Below are positions 43,117 to 51,239 of a DNA stretch of 64,000 nucleotides, in pieces. Position numbers and translations under genes: made by a program. Position 1 is the first letter of the stretch. The number at the start of each line of letters is the position of its first letter. The notes beneath the pieces were generated by a model. The model was not told the origin of the DNA and searched no databases. It worked only from the letters and a program-made list of their open reading frames with translations. Source of the DNA: an uncultured Chitinophagaceae bacterium. Its GTDB lineage: Bacteria; Bacteroidota; Bacteroidia; Chitinophagales; Chitinophagaceae. The stretch lies in the NCBI GenBank assembly GCA_903883945.1, contig CAISCV010000051.1, forward strand, positions 1 to 64,000, given 5' to 3'.

Positions 43117-43389
43117 CTACTCAGCTATTGCTACTTCAGGTGCAGCAACAGACACAATTGTTTTATCTTCCTTTGTTCTTCTGAAATGAACTAAACCATC
43201 TGTTAAGGCAAATAAAGTAAAGTCTTTTCCAAGACCTACATTCTTACCGGGATGAAATTTAGTACCTCTTTGACGAATGATGATGTTACCAGAAATCGCT
43301 GGTTGACCACCAAATATTTTAACGCCCAAACGTTTGCTGTTTGAATCTCTTCCGTTTTTTACCGAGCCTTCCCCTTTCTTGTGTGCCAT
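43117..43389 (-). CDS. rpmA: 50S ribosomal protein L27
   Basis: 90 aa. The N-terminus [20 protein letters not shown] is the L27 family start (without the cleavable Firmicutes extension), followed by [40 protein letters not shown] and [11 protein letters not shown]. It is part of the large ribosomal subunit near the peptidyl-transferase centre. It lies 62 bases downstream of rplU, the usual L21-L27 operon. Confidence 0.97.
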   Translation of the reverse strand: MAHKKGEGSVKNGRDSNSKRLGVKIFGGQPAISGNIIIRQRGTKFHPGKNVGLGKDFTLFALTDGLVHFRRTKEDKTIVSVAAPEVAIAE

Positions 43390-43451
43390 CTTATTAAGAT
43401 TTGAATATTTTAATATTTAATTGAACTGTCTATCTTTATTGAAACTGCTAA

Positions 43452-43757
43452 TTAAGCAATGCTTTCAATCACAATACGCGTATAATGCGTACGGTGTCCG
43501 TGTTTCTTACGGAAACCCTTCCTACGTTTCATTTTAAAAGCTATCACCTTATCTCCTTGTACAAGGCTTTTAACGATTTCTGCAGTCACAGTTGCTTTTA
43601 CAGCTGCACCCGTTGTAAGAACTCCGTTATTGTCGACTAACAATACATCACTGAATTGTACCTTGTCGCCAGTGTTTCCTTCGATATGTGGAACAAACAA
43701 GTTATCACCTGCTTTTACCTTGAATTGCTGACCTGCTATTTTTACGATTGCTAACAT
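43452..43757 (-). CDS. rplU: 50S ribosomal protein L21
   Basis: 101 aa from MLAIVKIAGQQFKVKAGDNL; the upstream extension of the frame is not homologous. The family features GQQFKV, FSDVLLV, GAAVKATV and the basic end FKMKRRKGFRKKHGHRTHYT are clear. It is co-transcribed with rpmA. An A-rich leader precedes the ATG with no Shine-Dalgarno, as usual here. Confidence 0.97.
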   Translation of the reverse strand: MLAIVKIAGQQFKVKAGDNLFVPHIEGNTGDKVQFSDVLLVDNNGVLTTGAAVKATVTAEIVKSLVQGDKVIAFKMKRRKGFRKKHGHRTHYTRIVIESIA

Positions 43758-43881
43758 AATAAACCAAAATTTGGTCGGCAAAAGTAAGGGTATAACATCA
43801 AAGTAATACACATAAGTGCAAAAAAATCTTCCTTTTTTTTTATTAGTCCTGAAAGGGCGTGAAATTGGAAGGTGAAAATGT

Positions 43882-45168
43882 TTATTTAGCAGGTATTACC
43901 ACGGTTTGGTAGGCCGTATCTGCACAGCCATTACCCGTAACAATTAGCCTTACAGGATAGCTTTGCGTACCAGTACCTGTAGCACCTCGTTGGTATCTTG
44001 TTTCGGTAAAGGCGTTGAAGTCATTATCTGTTTTTCCGTTGCCGAAGTCCCAATAATAACCATTAATACCACCACCTCCAGCAGGTGAAATAGACGTGTT
44101 CTTAAAAGAAACCAACACATCAGTAGGATATTCTTTTACCCAAGTGAAGTCGAAAGCAGCCTTTGGCGTTGGACTAGGCCCTTTCGCATGAATAATTTTA
44201 TGTACCGTATAAATAATCCTTCTATTTAGTATGACCGTCATAATAACATCGTAGTCGTTCATATAATAAAAGGAATATTGCATTGGACTGCCTGTGGTAT
44301 CGCCTGTACCGTTTGACCAATGCCACGAATAAACCGAACCCGTAGGAACATTGGCAGCTGCTGGCGTAAAAACAAAATACTCGCCCGAGCAAGTATTATA
44401 AGACACTGCATCGAAACTGCCCGAAATGGAATAAGTGCCGGGTACATTTACACTCAAAGTAGTATCGGCTGTACAACCTGCGTCTGTAGTAATGGTAAGT
44501 TTAACAGTATAATTTACATCTTGAACCGCAGTTGGAAAAGCATGCCTAGTGAGTGCGGTAGCAATACTAGACGTTGTACCATCGCCCCAATTCCAATGGT
44601 AATTAATAATAGACCCATGGTTTACACTCGATGCACTATTGAACGTTATATAATTGGGATTGTTTGAAAAATCGTTTTTAAACGAAAAAATGGCAACAGG
44701 TTTCAATTGTTGCCCCCACGCAGTTACCGCAATAGTGGTGGAGTAAATGATGGTACCATTACTGTTTTTGATATCCAATTGCACCACATAAGGGGCTGCC
44801 CTGTTATACCCGTGTTGTACCTCATTGCCCGTATCTCCGTAACCATCTCCATAATACCAGTTTATACTTTCGGCACCCTTTATCTTAGAAGCATCTGCTT
44901 TAAAGGTAAATAGCTCTGTAGAAGGGTAGCAAGGAGAAGTCTTTGTAACGGTTACATTCAAATTTTCAAAAGTATAAACCGTAGTATCCCCTGTAACTGA
45001 TACTGTTTTATTACCTATTATCGTATTGTTGTTAATAATAGTCGTATCGTTTTTAGTACAAGAGTTTAAGGTAGAAACAAACAAAATAAACAAAGCAATG
45101 GCTAGGTGAACCCTTCTTTTATGATTAATATAATTTACTTGTTTGTGCTTCATTGCTAACTTTTTCAT
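43882..45168 (-). CDS. PKD-domain lipoprotein (first of a pair)
   Basis: About 428 aa. The start may be 45168 (MKKLAMKHK) or 45153 (MKHKQV); a TTG further up at 45189 is less likely. The lipobox is STLNSC after the hydrophobic core LAIALFILFV. PKD-type beta domains repeat through the protein, marked by INWYYGDGYGDTGNEV, YHWNWGDGTTS, YSWHWSNGTGD and YYWDFGNGKTDND. It is probably an outer-membrane-anchored binding or structural protein. It follows its paralogue by 21 bases. Confidence 0.8.
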   Translation of the reverse strand: MKKLAMKHKQVNYINHKRRVHLAIALFILFVSTLNSCTKNDTTIINNNTIIGNKTVSVTGDTTVYTFENLNVTVTKTSPCYPSTELFTFKADASKIKGAESINWYYGDGYGDTGNEVQHGYNRAAPYVVQLDIKNSNGTIIYSTTIAVTAWGQQLKPVAIFSFKNDFSNNPNYITFNSASSVNHGSIINYHWNWGDGTTSSIATALTRHAFPTAVQDVNYTVKLTITTDAGCTADTTLSVNVPGTYSISGSFDAVSYNTCSGEYFVFTPAAANVPTGSVYSWHWSNGTGDTTGSPMQYSFYYMNDYDVIMTVILNRRIIYTVHKIIHAKGPSPTPKAAFDFTWVKEYPTDVLVSFKNTSISPAGGGGINGYYWDFGNGKTDNDFNAFTETRYQRGATGTGTQSYPVRLIVTGNGCADTAYQTVVIPAK

Positions 45169-45189
45169 TAAACCCTTTATCATTAACAA

Positions 45190-46491
45190 TTAGTAGGTGT
45201 ACTGTCCAAAAATGGGGATAGTTATTACAGCAGAAGCGGTATCCTTGCAGCCACTATTACTCGTTACCACTAGTTGCACCTTATGTGTAGAAGTTGATTG
45301 TAATTTGCTGTAGCCTTGCGTTTCGTACGTATCATTGGAGTTGGGATCAATCGAGACATCATCTATGGTCCACTTGCGCCCCAATATATACCCATGTGGA
45401 ATATTTGATTGATCGTAGAAAGCCCATTTTACATAACCAGAATCTTCATAAGCCGTATTCTTTAAAAAGAGCGCCACGGGCTTAATGTTTTGTCCGAAAG
45501 CGGTAACGCTTGTTCGAGGAGAAGAATATATTATTTTACCATTCAGGCTGATATACATCGTAACGCCATAGTTATTCTGGTATGCATACGCATGGCTGAT
45601 AGGATTACCTGAGGGCAGGTTGCTTACCGGAATACCGCTTACATTATCCGAAAAGTCCCACAAATAAACCGCTCCTGCAGGAACATTGCTTGCAGTAGAC
45701 GTAAACTGAATAGATTCAGCCGTACACACATTAGAACTAGAGGTAGTAAAGCTTCCCGAAATATTGGTATAAATTGCATTGATGGCTACCGGCACAATAG
45801 AGGTATCACTACAACCCCCACTAGAGGTTACAATCAACTTCACCGGATACGTCATATCCTTTGAAAGCTGTGGAAAATTGTGCGGCAAATTGTCGCCACT
45901 TACCGAAATACCCGTAGTACTATCTCCCCAAACCCAATTAAACTTGGTAATAGTACCTCTAGGAACCGAAGAACCATTCCCATTAAAGTTAAGGTTGTTG
46001 GGATAGTTAATATCAAACAACTGCGCATAAAAAGAAGCATGCGGCGTAACTTGTTGCCCATAGGCCTGCACATTTACGGTTGTAACAGCCAGACTATTCT
46101 TTTTTGCATCGGTAATATTGAGTGTAACTGTATAATAACCTGCATCCTGATAAATATTCCCTACAACATTGGTACTTGTTGCACCATTAACTGTGTGCCC
46201 ATCGCCAAAGTCCCAGTTATAAAGCGCTCCAGAAGGAAGTCCGGTAGCGGTCGCACTAAAAGCAAATATCTCATTACTTGGATAGCATTGGTTGGTTCTG
46301 CTATACTTGATGGTGACATTGTTGGCAACAACGGTTATCGTATCCAAATAAGCCGACGTTGCTCCACCAACTACTTTAATGGTATCGGTAGTGCTACCCC
46401 CATTTGTGGTCGTATCGGCTGTTTTCTTACAAGAAGTAAAAAGCACGGTCAGAAACAAAACCAATGCGATGTATTTAAAAAGTATTTTCAT
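45190..46491 (-). CDS. PKD-domain lipoprotein (second of a pair)
   Basis: 433 aa from MKILFKYIALVLFLTVLFTS-C, a clear type II signal with lipobox Leu-Phe-Thr-Ser-Cys. PKD signatures are LYNWDFGDGHTVNG, FNWVWGDSTTG and VYLWDFSDNVSG. The order of domains and several phrases (GQQVTP, SSGGCSDTS, CTAESIQF) parallel the gene downstream, so the pair arose by tandem duplication. The two are on one strand with about 21 bases between them and form a likely operon. Ligand unknown. Confidence 0.82.
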   Translation of the reverse strand: MKILFKYIALVLFLTVLFTSCKKTADTTTNGGSTTDTIKVVGGATSAYLDTITVVANNVTIKYSRTNQCYPSNEIFAFSATATGLPSGALYNWDFGDGHTVNGATSTNVVGNIYQDAGYYTVTLNITDAKKNSLAVTTVNVQAYGQQVTPHASFYAQLFDINYPNNLNFNGNGSSVPRGTITKFNWVWGDSTTGISVSGDNLPHNFPQLSKDMTYPVKLIVTSSGGCSDTSIVPVAINAIYTNISGSFTTSSSNVCTAESIQFTSTASNVPAGAVYLWDFSDNVSGIPVSNLPSGNPISHAYAYQNNYGVTMYISLNGKIIYSSPRTSVTAFGQNIKPVALFLKNTAYEDSGYVKWAFYDQSNIPHGYILGRKWTIDDVSIDPNSNDTYETQGYSKLQSTSTHKVQLVVTSNSGCKDTASAVITIPIFGQYTY

Positions 46492-46596
46492 TATATAAGT
46501 ATCAAGTTCTGTTGTATACAAAAAGAAATAATCCTACAAAGATACCGGTAACACATTCCTCGCAAACCCCTCAAATGGGGGAATAACTTCTACACA

Positions 46597-46800
46597 CTAT
46601 TTCTTTTTACAAGTATTGATGCGCAACAAAGCATAGATCGGACAAAATTTCATTATCCCGGTAAACATAATCAAACCACCAATTATAATGGCAGCTTGTG
46701 CAAAACCATTGGTAATGGTGTGTGTAATAAACAAAGCCGAAATAATAAGGGCTATGATAATTCGGATGATGGCATCTATTTTTCCAACATTACAATTCAT
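46597..46800 (-). CDS. DUF2892 family small membrane protein
   Basis: 67 aa with two membrane spans (about 10-28 and 33-50). The start MNCNVGKIDAIIRIIIALII and the segment TGIMKFCPIYALLRINTC match the DUF2892/YgaP-transmembrane family, including the conserved Cys-Pro-x-Tyr at the end of helix two. The family is sometimes fused to rhodanese domains but stands alone here. Function unknown, perhaps in sulfur or redox stress. Confidence 0.85.
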   Translation of the reverse strand: MNCNVGKIDAIIRIIIALIISALFITHTITNGFAQAAIIIGGLIMFTGIMKFCPIYALLRINTCKKK

Positions 46801-46989
46801 AATTCTAATTTAATCAAACTTATAAAACGCAAACTGCATTTAATACCGAGTATTTTCTACATTTTTGTATGTAAACGTAAAATATATCTATTTAGTGTTA
46901 TGAAGGAATCTAAAAGAAATTTTTTACTTAAAAGGAACACTTATTTTTGAAGGCTATAATCCACAAAAAGTATAAATAAAAAACAATAA

Positions 46990-47751
46990 ATGAATCTTGT
47001 TATCGAGGCTATATCAGATAAAGGGGTTGTTAGAACCACCAACGAAGACCTTGTTTTGGTGGGTAACGATACCCTTCGTAACACCGCCAAGCGTTACGAA
47101 TTTGATTTTAGCACTTATGAACATCCCTTCATTATTGCTGTTGCCGATGGATTGGGGGGGCATAAAAGCGGTGCTGTTGCCAGTGAATTTGTTATGCACA
47201 ACATGGCTAAAGCCGTTAACCAGTTGCCGCTGAATCTTACCAAGAATATTGTTAGAAGTTATTTTAATGCTACGTCCAAAACTATTCATGATTGCATTTT
47301 AGACGAAGGTAATGCCGACGAAAACAAGAAAGGAATGGCATCTACTTTCTCGGGAGCGCTGTTTTATGGAAATAAAATCTATTTGTTGCACGTGGGCGAT
47401 ACACGCATTTATCATTACAATACGCACAAAAATCAATTAAACCGCTTATCCCGCGATCATTCTTTGCAAGAACTCAATGGCAATGATGGCGCCCTGAAGA
47501 CTGCCATCGTAAATGCCTTTGGTGCCAATAAAGACATCTTTATCGATTTTAATGAAATAACCCACAAGCTTCAAGATACCGATCTGTTGCTCATTTGTTC
47601 TGACGGACTCACCAAGGAACTTCCAGACGAGGAGATTGCAAAACACCTAACCCTTCCAAATGGTTACCTGAAACTTGCAGAAGAAGCCAATAGACTAGGG
47701 GGCAACGATAATATTTCTCTGGCAGTGGTTAGGTACATGAAATATTGGTAA
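46990..47751 (+). CDS. PP2C-type Ser/Thr protein phosphatase
   Basis: 253 aa, soluble. Metal-binding and catalytic motifs are TNED (17-20), VADGLGGHKSG (Asp53, Gly54), LHVGDTRIYHY, LLICSDGLTKELPD and GGNDNISLAVV, all intact. It dephosphorylates phospho-Ser/Thr proteins, usually opposite a Hanks-type kinase; no kinase gene is nearby. It belongs to the Stp1/PrpC bacterial group. An ATG start follows an A-rich leader. Confidence 0.93.
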   Translation: MNLVIEAISDKGVVRTTNEDLVLVGNDTLRNTAKRYEFDFSTYEHPFIIAVADGLGGHKSGAVASEFVMHNMAKAVNQLPLNLTKNIVRSYFNATSKTIHDCILDEGNADENKKGMASTFSGALFYGNKIYLLHVGDTRIYHYNTHKNQLNRLSRDHSLQELNGNDGALKTAIVNAFGANKDIFIDFNEITHKLQDTDLLLICSDGLTKELPDEEIAKHLTLPNGYLKLAEEANRLGGNDNISLAVVRYMKYW

Positions 47752-47808
47752 GCTAAATAAAATAAACACATTGGTACATAGGTAATCTGTTTTCCAACAC
47801 AAAAAAAT

Positions 47809-47960
47809 AACACATAGGTACATAAGCACATAGTACAGATAGAGTGAATTCAGAGGTTTTATCTAGGTGCTTTATGTTTCTATGTGTTAACCCCCTTTTT
47901 CACTAATAAATAATTGGGAATCATCTCTATGTGCACTTTGTACCTATGTTTCTATGTGTA
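47809..47960. repeat. Imperfect inverted repeat of an ACATAGGTACATA word
   Basis: The left arm (47809-47835: AACACATAGGTACATAAGCA and following) and right arm (47928-47960: CTATGTGCACTTTGTACCTA and following) are imperfect reverse complements. Extra copies of TTTCTATGTGT occur at about 47877-47887. A first degenerate copy is at 47767-47783. The gap lies between convergent genes. Confidence 0.6.
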
Positions 47961-47967
47961 AAAACCC

Positions 47968-48606
47968 TTACTTCACCAACAAATACATCGCCACACACAG
48001 CCCGATAGCTATTACCATGGCCAAGGCAAGTTTATACCGGTTCCAATAGTGAAGCCTCTTTTGCAGCGTCGTATTCTCTTCAATCCTCATCTTCAACATT
48101 GCATCTTCTTGCACCAATAGCCACAAGCTTTCATTCACTTTCAGCAGGCTTTCATAGGGCAATAGTTGTGTACAATAAAGCACAGCAGTAACCAATGTTG
48201 TAGTCAACTCCTTATCGTTGGCTTGTTGTATAACGGTAAGATTATAGGCAGATAATATAGCCATTATCTGATCATAAAGCCCCTCTTCATTAATGCGGTA
48301 AGGGTCTAAAACCTTGGCAAAAGCAGCGAGGTTCTTCGCTTGTTCGGCAATCAATTCGGCGGTAACAACAGGTTGTGTTTTAAAGTCTTTGTAGAAGTGT
48401 TTGTAGTGATATTGTTGCCTCGTTTTACTATTCCCCAATACATCATAGGCGGCTTTTATGGCTCTAAATTGTTCTGCATAAACTTGGTTATCTCCCGCAA
48501 CATCCGGATGATATTTCATGGCAAGCTTCCGATAGGCTTTCTTTATTTCTTCTGCCGATGCATTTGGAGAAACATGTAGGGTAGTATAATGATTTGTTTC
48601 AATCAA
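47968..48606 (-). CDS. J-domain protein with C-terminal membrane anchor
   Basis: 212 aa, apparently starting at TTG (no ATG in frame before the domain). Residues about 5-65 are a J-domain: YTTLHVSPNASAEEIKKAYR, the His-Pro-Asp motif at 33-35 (KYHPDVAGD) and FRAIKAAYDVLGNSKTRQQY. The middle is helical with no zinc-finger or glycine-rich region. A single membrane span at about 192-210 (LALAMVIAIGLCVAMYLLV) ends the protein, which makes it tail-anchored. It likely recruits DnaK to the inner membrane. Array C lies upstream. Confidence 0.85.
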   Translation of the reverse strand: MIETNHYTTLHVSPNASAEEIKKAYRKLAMKYHPDVAGDNQVYAEQFRAIKAAYDVLGNSKTRQQYHYKHFYKDFKTQPVVTAELIAEQAKNLAAFAKVLDPYRINEEGLYDQIMAILSAYNLTVIQQANDKELTTTLVTAVLYCTQLLPYESLLKVNESLWLLVQEDAMLKMRIEENTTLQKRLHYWNRYKLALAMVIAIGLCVAMYLLVK

Positions 48607-48679
48607 ATTGCGTTATTTAATTCACTCGAAAATAAGAAGGGGCTTTCATTAATTGCCAACTTTTTCCTTTAACACATGG

Positions 48680-48847
48680 TTAGATATCTTCTATCGTAAG
48701 AATGACGACACCCAGATTTTGAAAGGTTCCAGTAAAATAATAATTAAATCTCTCATTATCCAAGCTCATCGCTAACTCTGTGCCTTGAAAGAGCGGATCC
48801 GTTACTTTAAAACAATCCCCTACCGATTGCGAAACCCAATGATAGTA
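48680..48847 (-). pseudogene. Possible 3' gene remnant
   Basis: A 55-codon frame without start codon reads YYHWVSQSVGDCFKVTDPLF, then QGTELAMSLDNERFNYYFTG and TFQNLGVVILTIEDI, then TAA. The residue composition is protein-like, but the frame is closed upstream by stops (TGA at 48848). It looks like the end of a lost or frame-shifted gene next to array C. I do not recognise the family, and chance cannot be excluded. Confidence 0.4.
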
Positions 48848-48930
48848 TCACTTTCATCAGCTTCTTGACATTACAAGGTTGCTGTTTTACGATACACCTA
48901 CCATTGCTTTTGTCAACATTCTAAAGCTTT

Positions 48931-49110
48931 CAGTCTCGCAGTTAATCTTTGACTGCTAACAGTAAACGTTCCACTGCTAGCAGTTATTAGCTCACTGCAA
49001 ACAGTAAATTATCTACTGTTAACAGTTATTCGTTTACTGCAAGCAGTAATTTGTATACTGTTAACAGTTATTCGTTCACTGCAAGCAGTAATTTGTATAC
49101 TGCTAACAGT
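48931..49110. repeat. Array C: 21-bp-period ACTGYWARCAGT palindromic repeats
   Basis: Eight 12-bp cores start at exactly 48952, 48973, 48994, 49015, 49036, 49057, 49078 and 49099, with a decayed ninth at 48931. Cores are ACTGCTAACAGT, ACTGCTAGCAGT, ACTGCAAACAGT, ACTGTTAACAGT and ACTGCAAGCAGT; two of these forms are perfect palindromes. Nine-base spacers separate them. Between 49015 and 49098 both core and spacer alternate (TTAA core with TATTCGTT, CAAG core with AATTTGTA), a 42-bp super-period. The last core is 82 bases before the broken gene at 49193, and the J-domain gene starts 325 bases to the left. Confidence 0.9.
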
Positions 49111-49192
49111 TCCCCACCATACGCAAGATTTTTATGAGAAATTTTTCATTAGAGGTCATTCAAAGTATTTATTCATTTTTAAAGATTAAAAT

Positions 49193-49855
49193 ATGTCTTA
49201 CAGTAAAGATTGGGTGCCAGAAGGACTTCCAGAGTTTAAAATTTTTGCAGACACCTTTTGTGCAGAAGTAGCCAACAACAAAACCCCCTGGAATATGGAT
49301 TCGGATGATGCAAGGACCATCGCCCTTGAGCATAAAACGTTTAACGACGATTAGTCCATTTCATCGGTTAAGGACAACCACACGTCTTTAGAAATTAAAG
49401 CTACCAATATTGCACGTATACCCTTAGAAGCAAGAATCAGGAAGATGGGTATACCCATGAAAACAATTTCCAAAATGACTGTTGTAGAGCGTAAAACTTG
49501 TGGTGTACACAACGATAGCGACACGCATACACAGTCTCCTGTGGCAGAAGTGGCGCTACCCGTACTCTATGAAAGGGCAGGAAATTTGGGTGGTAAAATG
49601 ATATTTGGTATTCCGGTTGGCGGCGAACCTGCTGGTCAGGATGGGATTTCGGTAACCTTTGGCTTTTATGTTATGGGCACCTTGCCTCCCAAAGAAGCAG
49701 ATTGTACGCAAACGATTATGTACAAAACAAAAGGTAGCCACGTGGTTTTTTCGGATACCCATTTTGGGATGGCTTTTATAGCCTTTGCCCGTTATTTTAA
49801 CACCCGTGCAGTGTTGGGTAAATTGGCAACTAACTTCGATGGAATCGTATCTTAG
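49193..49855 (+). pseudogene. Gene with one in-frame TAG, family of unknown function
   Basis: The ATG at 49193 gives MSYSKDWVPEGLPEFKIFAD and 53 codons, then TAG at 49352-49354. The same frame continues without another stop to 49855: SISSVKDNHTSLEIKATNIA, RIPLEARIRKMGIPMKTISK, and so on to KLATNFDGIVS. Joined, it would be about 219 aa plus the stop position, the usual size and layout of an uncharacterised bacterial family with a DWVP-type start, a helical part, an RxRxMGIP hinge and a beta-rich C-terminal domain, as I remember it. It is most likely a recent nonsense pseudogene. Translation from the internal ATG at 49445 could still give the 136-aa C-terminal domain. Confidence 0.7.
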
Positions 49856-49998
49856 TTATCTATAAGTAGTGATGGGTATTGAATGATGTATCCTTCAATT
49901 TAACTGTTTGCACACATAACTTATCCCTCATAAATCAGCACTAACCAACATTCTATTATATTTGTACCACCTGTTGCAAAACAGCAAAACAAAATAAT

Positions 49999-51231
49999 AT
50001 GGCAAAACACGCATTCGACAAGTTTATGGGCAATGAGCCCAAAGGGGCAAAGAAGAAAGAAATGTTTAAGGTAGAGAAGCGAAATGCAAAGAAAGCGGCA
50101 CAAGCACAAGGGGAGAAAATACGTAGAGAAAAGTGGGAAAAACAACACGGAATTACCCCTACAACTCCTGCTCCTAAAGCAGAAAGACCCGCAAAACCAA
50201 CCCGCAAAACAGAGGTTCCTCCTACCGAAAACAGACCTCGTTTTGGGAAACGTCCCATCAACAGAAAGCCGTTAGAAGAGGGTAATACAACCCCAAATGC
50301 CACTACTATTCCTCCAAAAGAGAATAATAAGAAAACCGAAGAGGCTCCCAAAAAGTTCTCTAAGAAGTATGTAACAAGTAATAGCGATAAATATTTTAAA
50401 GGCGATCAGGTGTTGAATGCCTCCGCACCCAACCCTCGTAAAAAGAAAGAGGGAGAAGAAGATGCAGAAGAGATTCCTTTGAACAAATTTGTGGCGCATG
50501 CAGGTGTTTGTGGCAGAAGAGAAGCCGCACAAATGGTAAAAGATGGGTTGGTTACCGTAAATGGAGACATTGTTTATGAACCGGGTTACAAAGTTTTAAA
50601 GACCGATGAAGTGCAAATAAAAGGGCAGAAGCTGTTTTTGAAAAAGAACTTGGTCTATCTGTTATTAAATAAACCAAAGGACTATATCACCACTTCCAAC
50701 GACCCCGAAGGAAGGAAAACAGTGATGGATTTGTTGAAAGATGCCACCAAAGAACGCATTTATCCGGTGGGCAGATTGGATAGAAACACCACCGGCGTAT
50801 TGCTGTTGACTAATGATGGCGAACTGGCACAAAAGTTAACGCATCCCGGGTATCAGATAAAGAAAGTATATGCTGTAAAACTAGATAAACCTTTAACTAA
50901 AAAGGATTTTGAAAGTATATTATCAGGCCTTACCCTCGAAGATGGTAGTGTGCAGGTAGATATGTTGGCTTATGCAGATAATAAAGACAAAACGCAACTA
51001 GGCATAGAGATTCATAGCGGTCGCAATCGTATTGTACGTAGAATATTCGAGCATTTAGGGTATGAAGTAAAAACCTTAGACCGGGTAATGTTTGCGAACC
51101 TCACTAAAAAGAATGTGGAAAGGGGGACGTGGCGCTTTTTACAACCAAATGAAGTGCGTTTGTTGAAACACATGAACCAAAGCTTCTTAAAGAAAATTAA
51201 GGATATAGAAATCCCAGATTTAGACGCATAA
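49999..51231 (+). CDS. RsuA/RluB-family pseudouridine synthase with long basic N-terminus
   Basis: 410 aa. Residues 1-155 are low-complexity and Lys/Pro-rich (MAKHAFDKFMGNEPKGAKKK ... PAKPTRKTEVPPTENRPRF), probably disordered RNA-binding. An S4 domain follows at about 157-215 (IPLNKFVAHAGVCGRREAAQ). The catalytic domain contains YPVGRLDRNTTGVLLLTNDG with Asp261, KLTHPGYQIKKVYAVKL and HSGRNRIVRRIFEHLGYEVK. It isomerises a uridine in rRNA, most likely 23S. The next gene, a RluA-type synthase, starts 8 bases after the stop, so both form an operon. Confidence 0.9.
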   Translation: MAKHAFDKFMGNEPKGAKKKEMFKVEKRNAKKAAQAQGEKIRREKWEKQHGITPTTPAPKAERPAKPTRKTEVPPTENRPRFGKRPINRKPLEEGNTTPNATTIPPKENNKKTEEAPKKFSKKYVTSNSDKYFKGDQVLNASAPNPRKKKEGEEDAEEIPLNKFVAHAGVCGRREAAQMVKDGLVTVNGDIVYEPGYKVLKTDEVQIKGQKLFLKKNLVYLLLNKPKDYITTSNDPEGRKTVMDLLKDATKERIYPVGRLDRNTTGVLLLTNDGELAQKLTHPGYQIKKVYAVKLDKPLTKKDFESILSGLTLEDGSVQVDMLAYADNKDKTQLGIEIHSGRNRIVRRIFEHLGYEVKTLDRVMFANLTKKNVERGTWRFLQPNEVRLLKHMNQSFLKKIKDIEIPDLDA

Positions 51232-51239
51232 TAACCCTT

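Noticed and set aside
45880-46551. 223-aa plus-strand frame opposite the PKD lipoprotein
   Set aside because: Antisense shadow; the minus-strand frame has signal peptide, lipobox and repeated PKD motifs.
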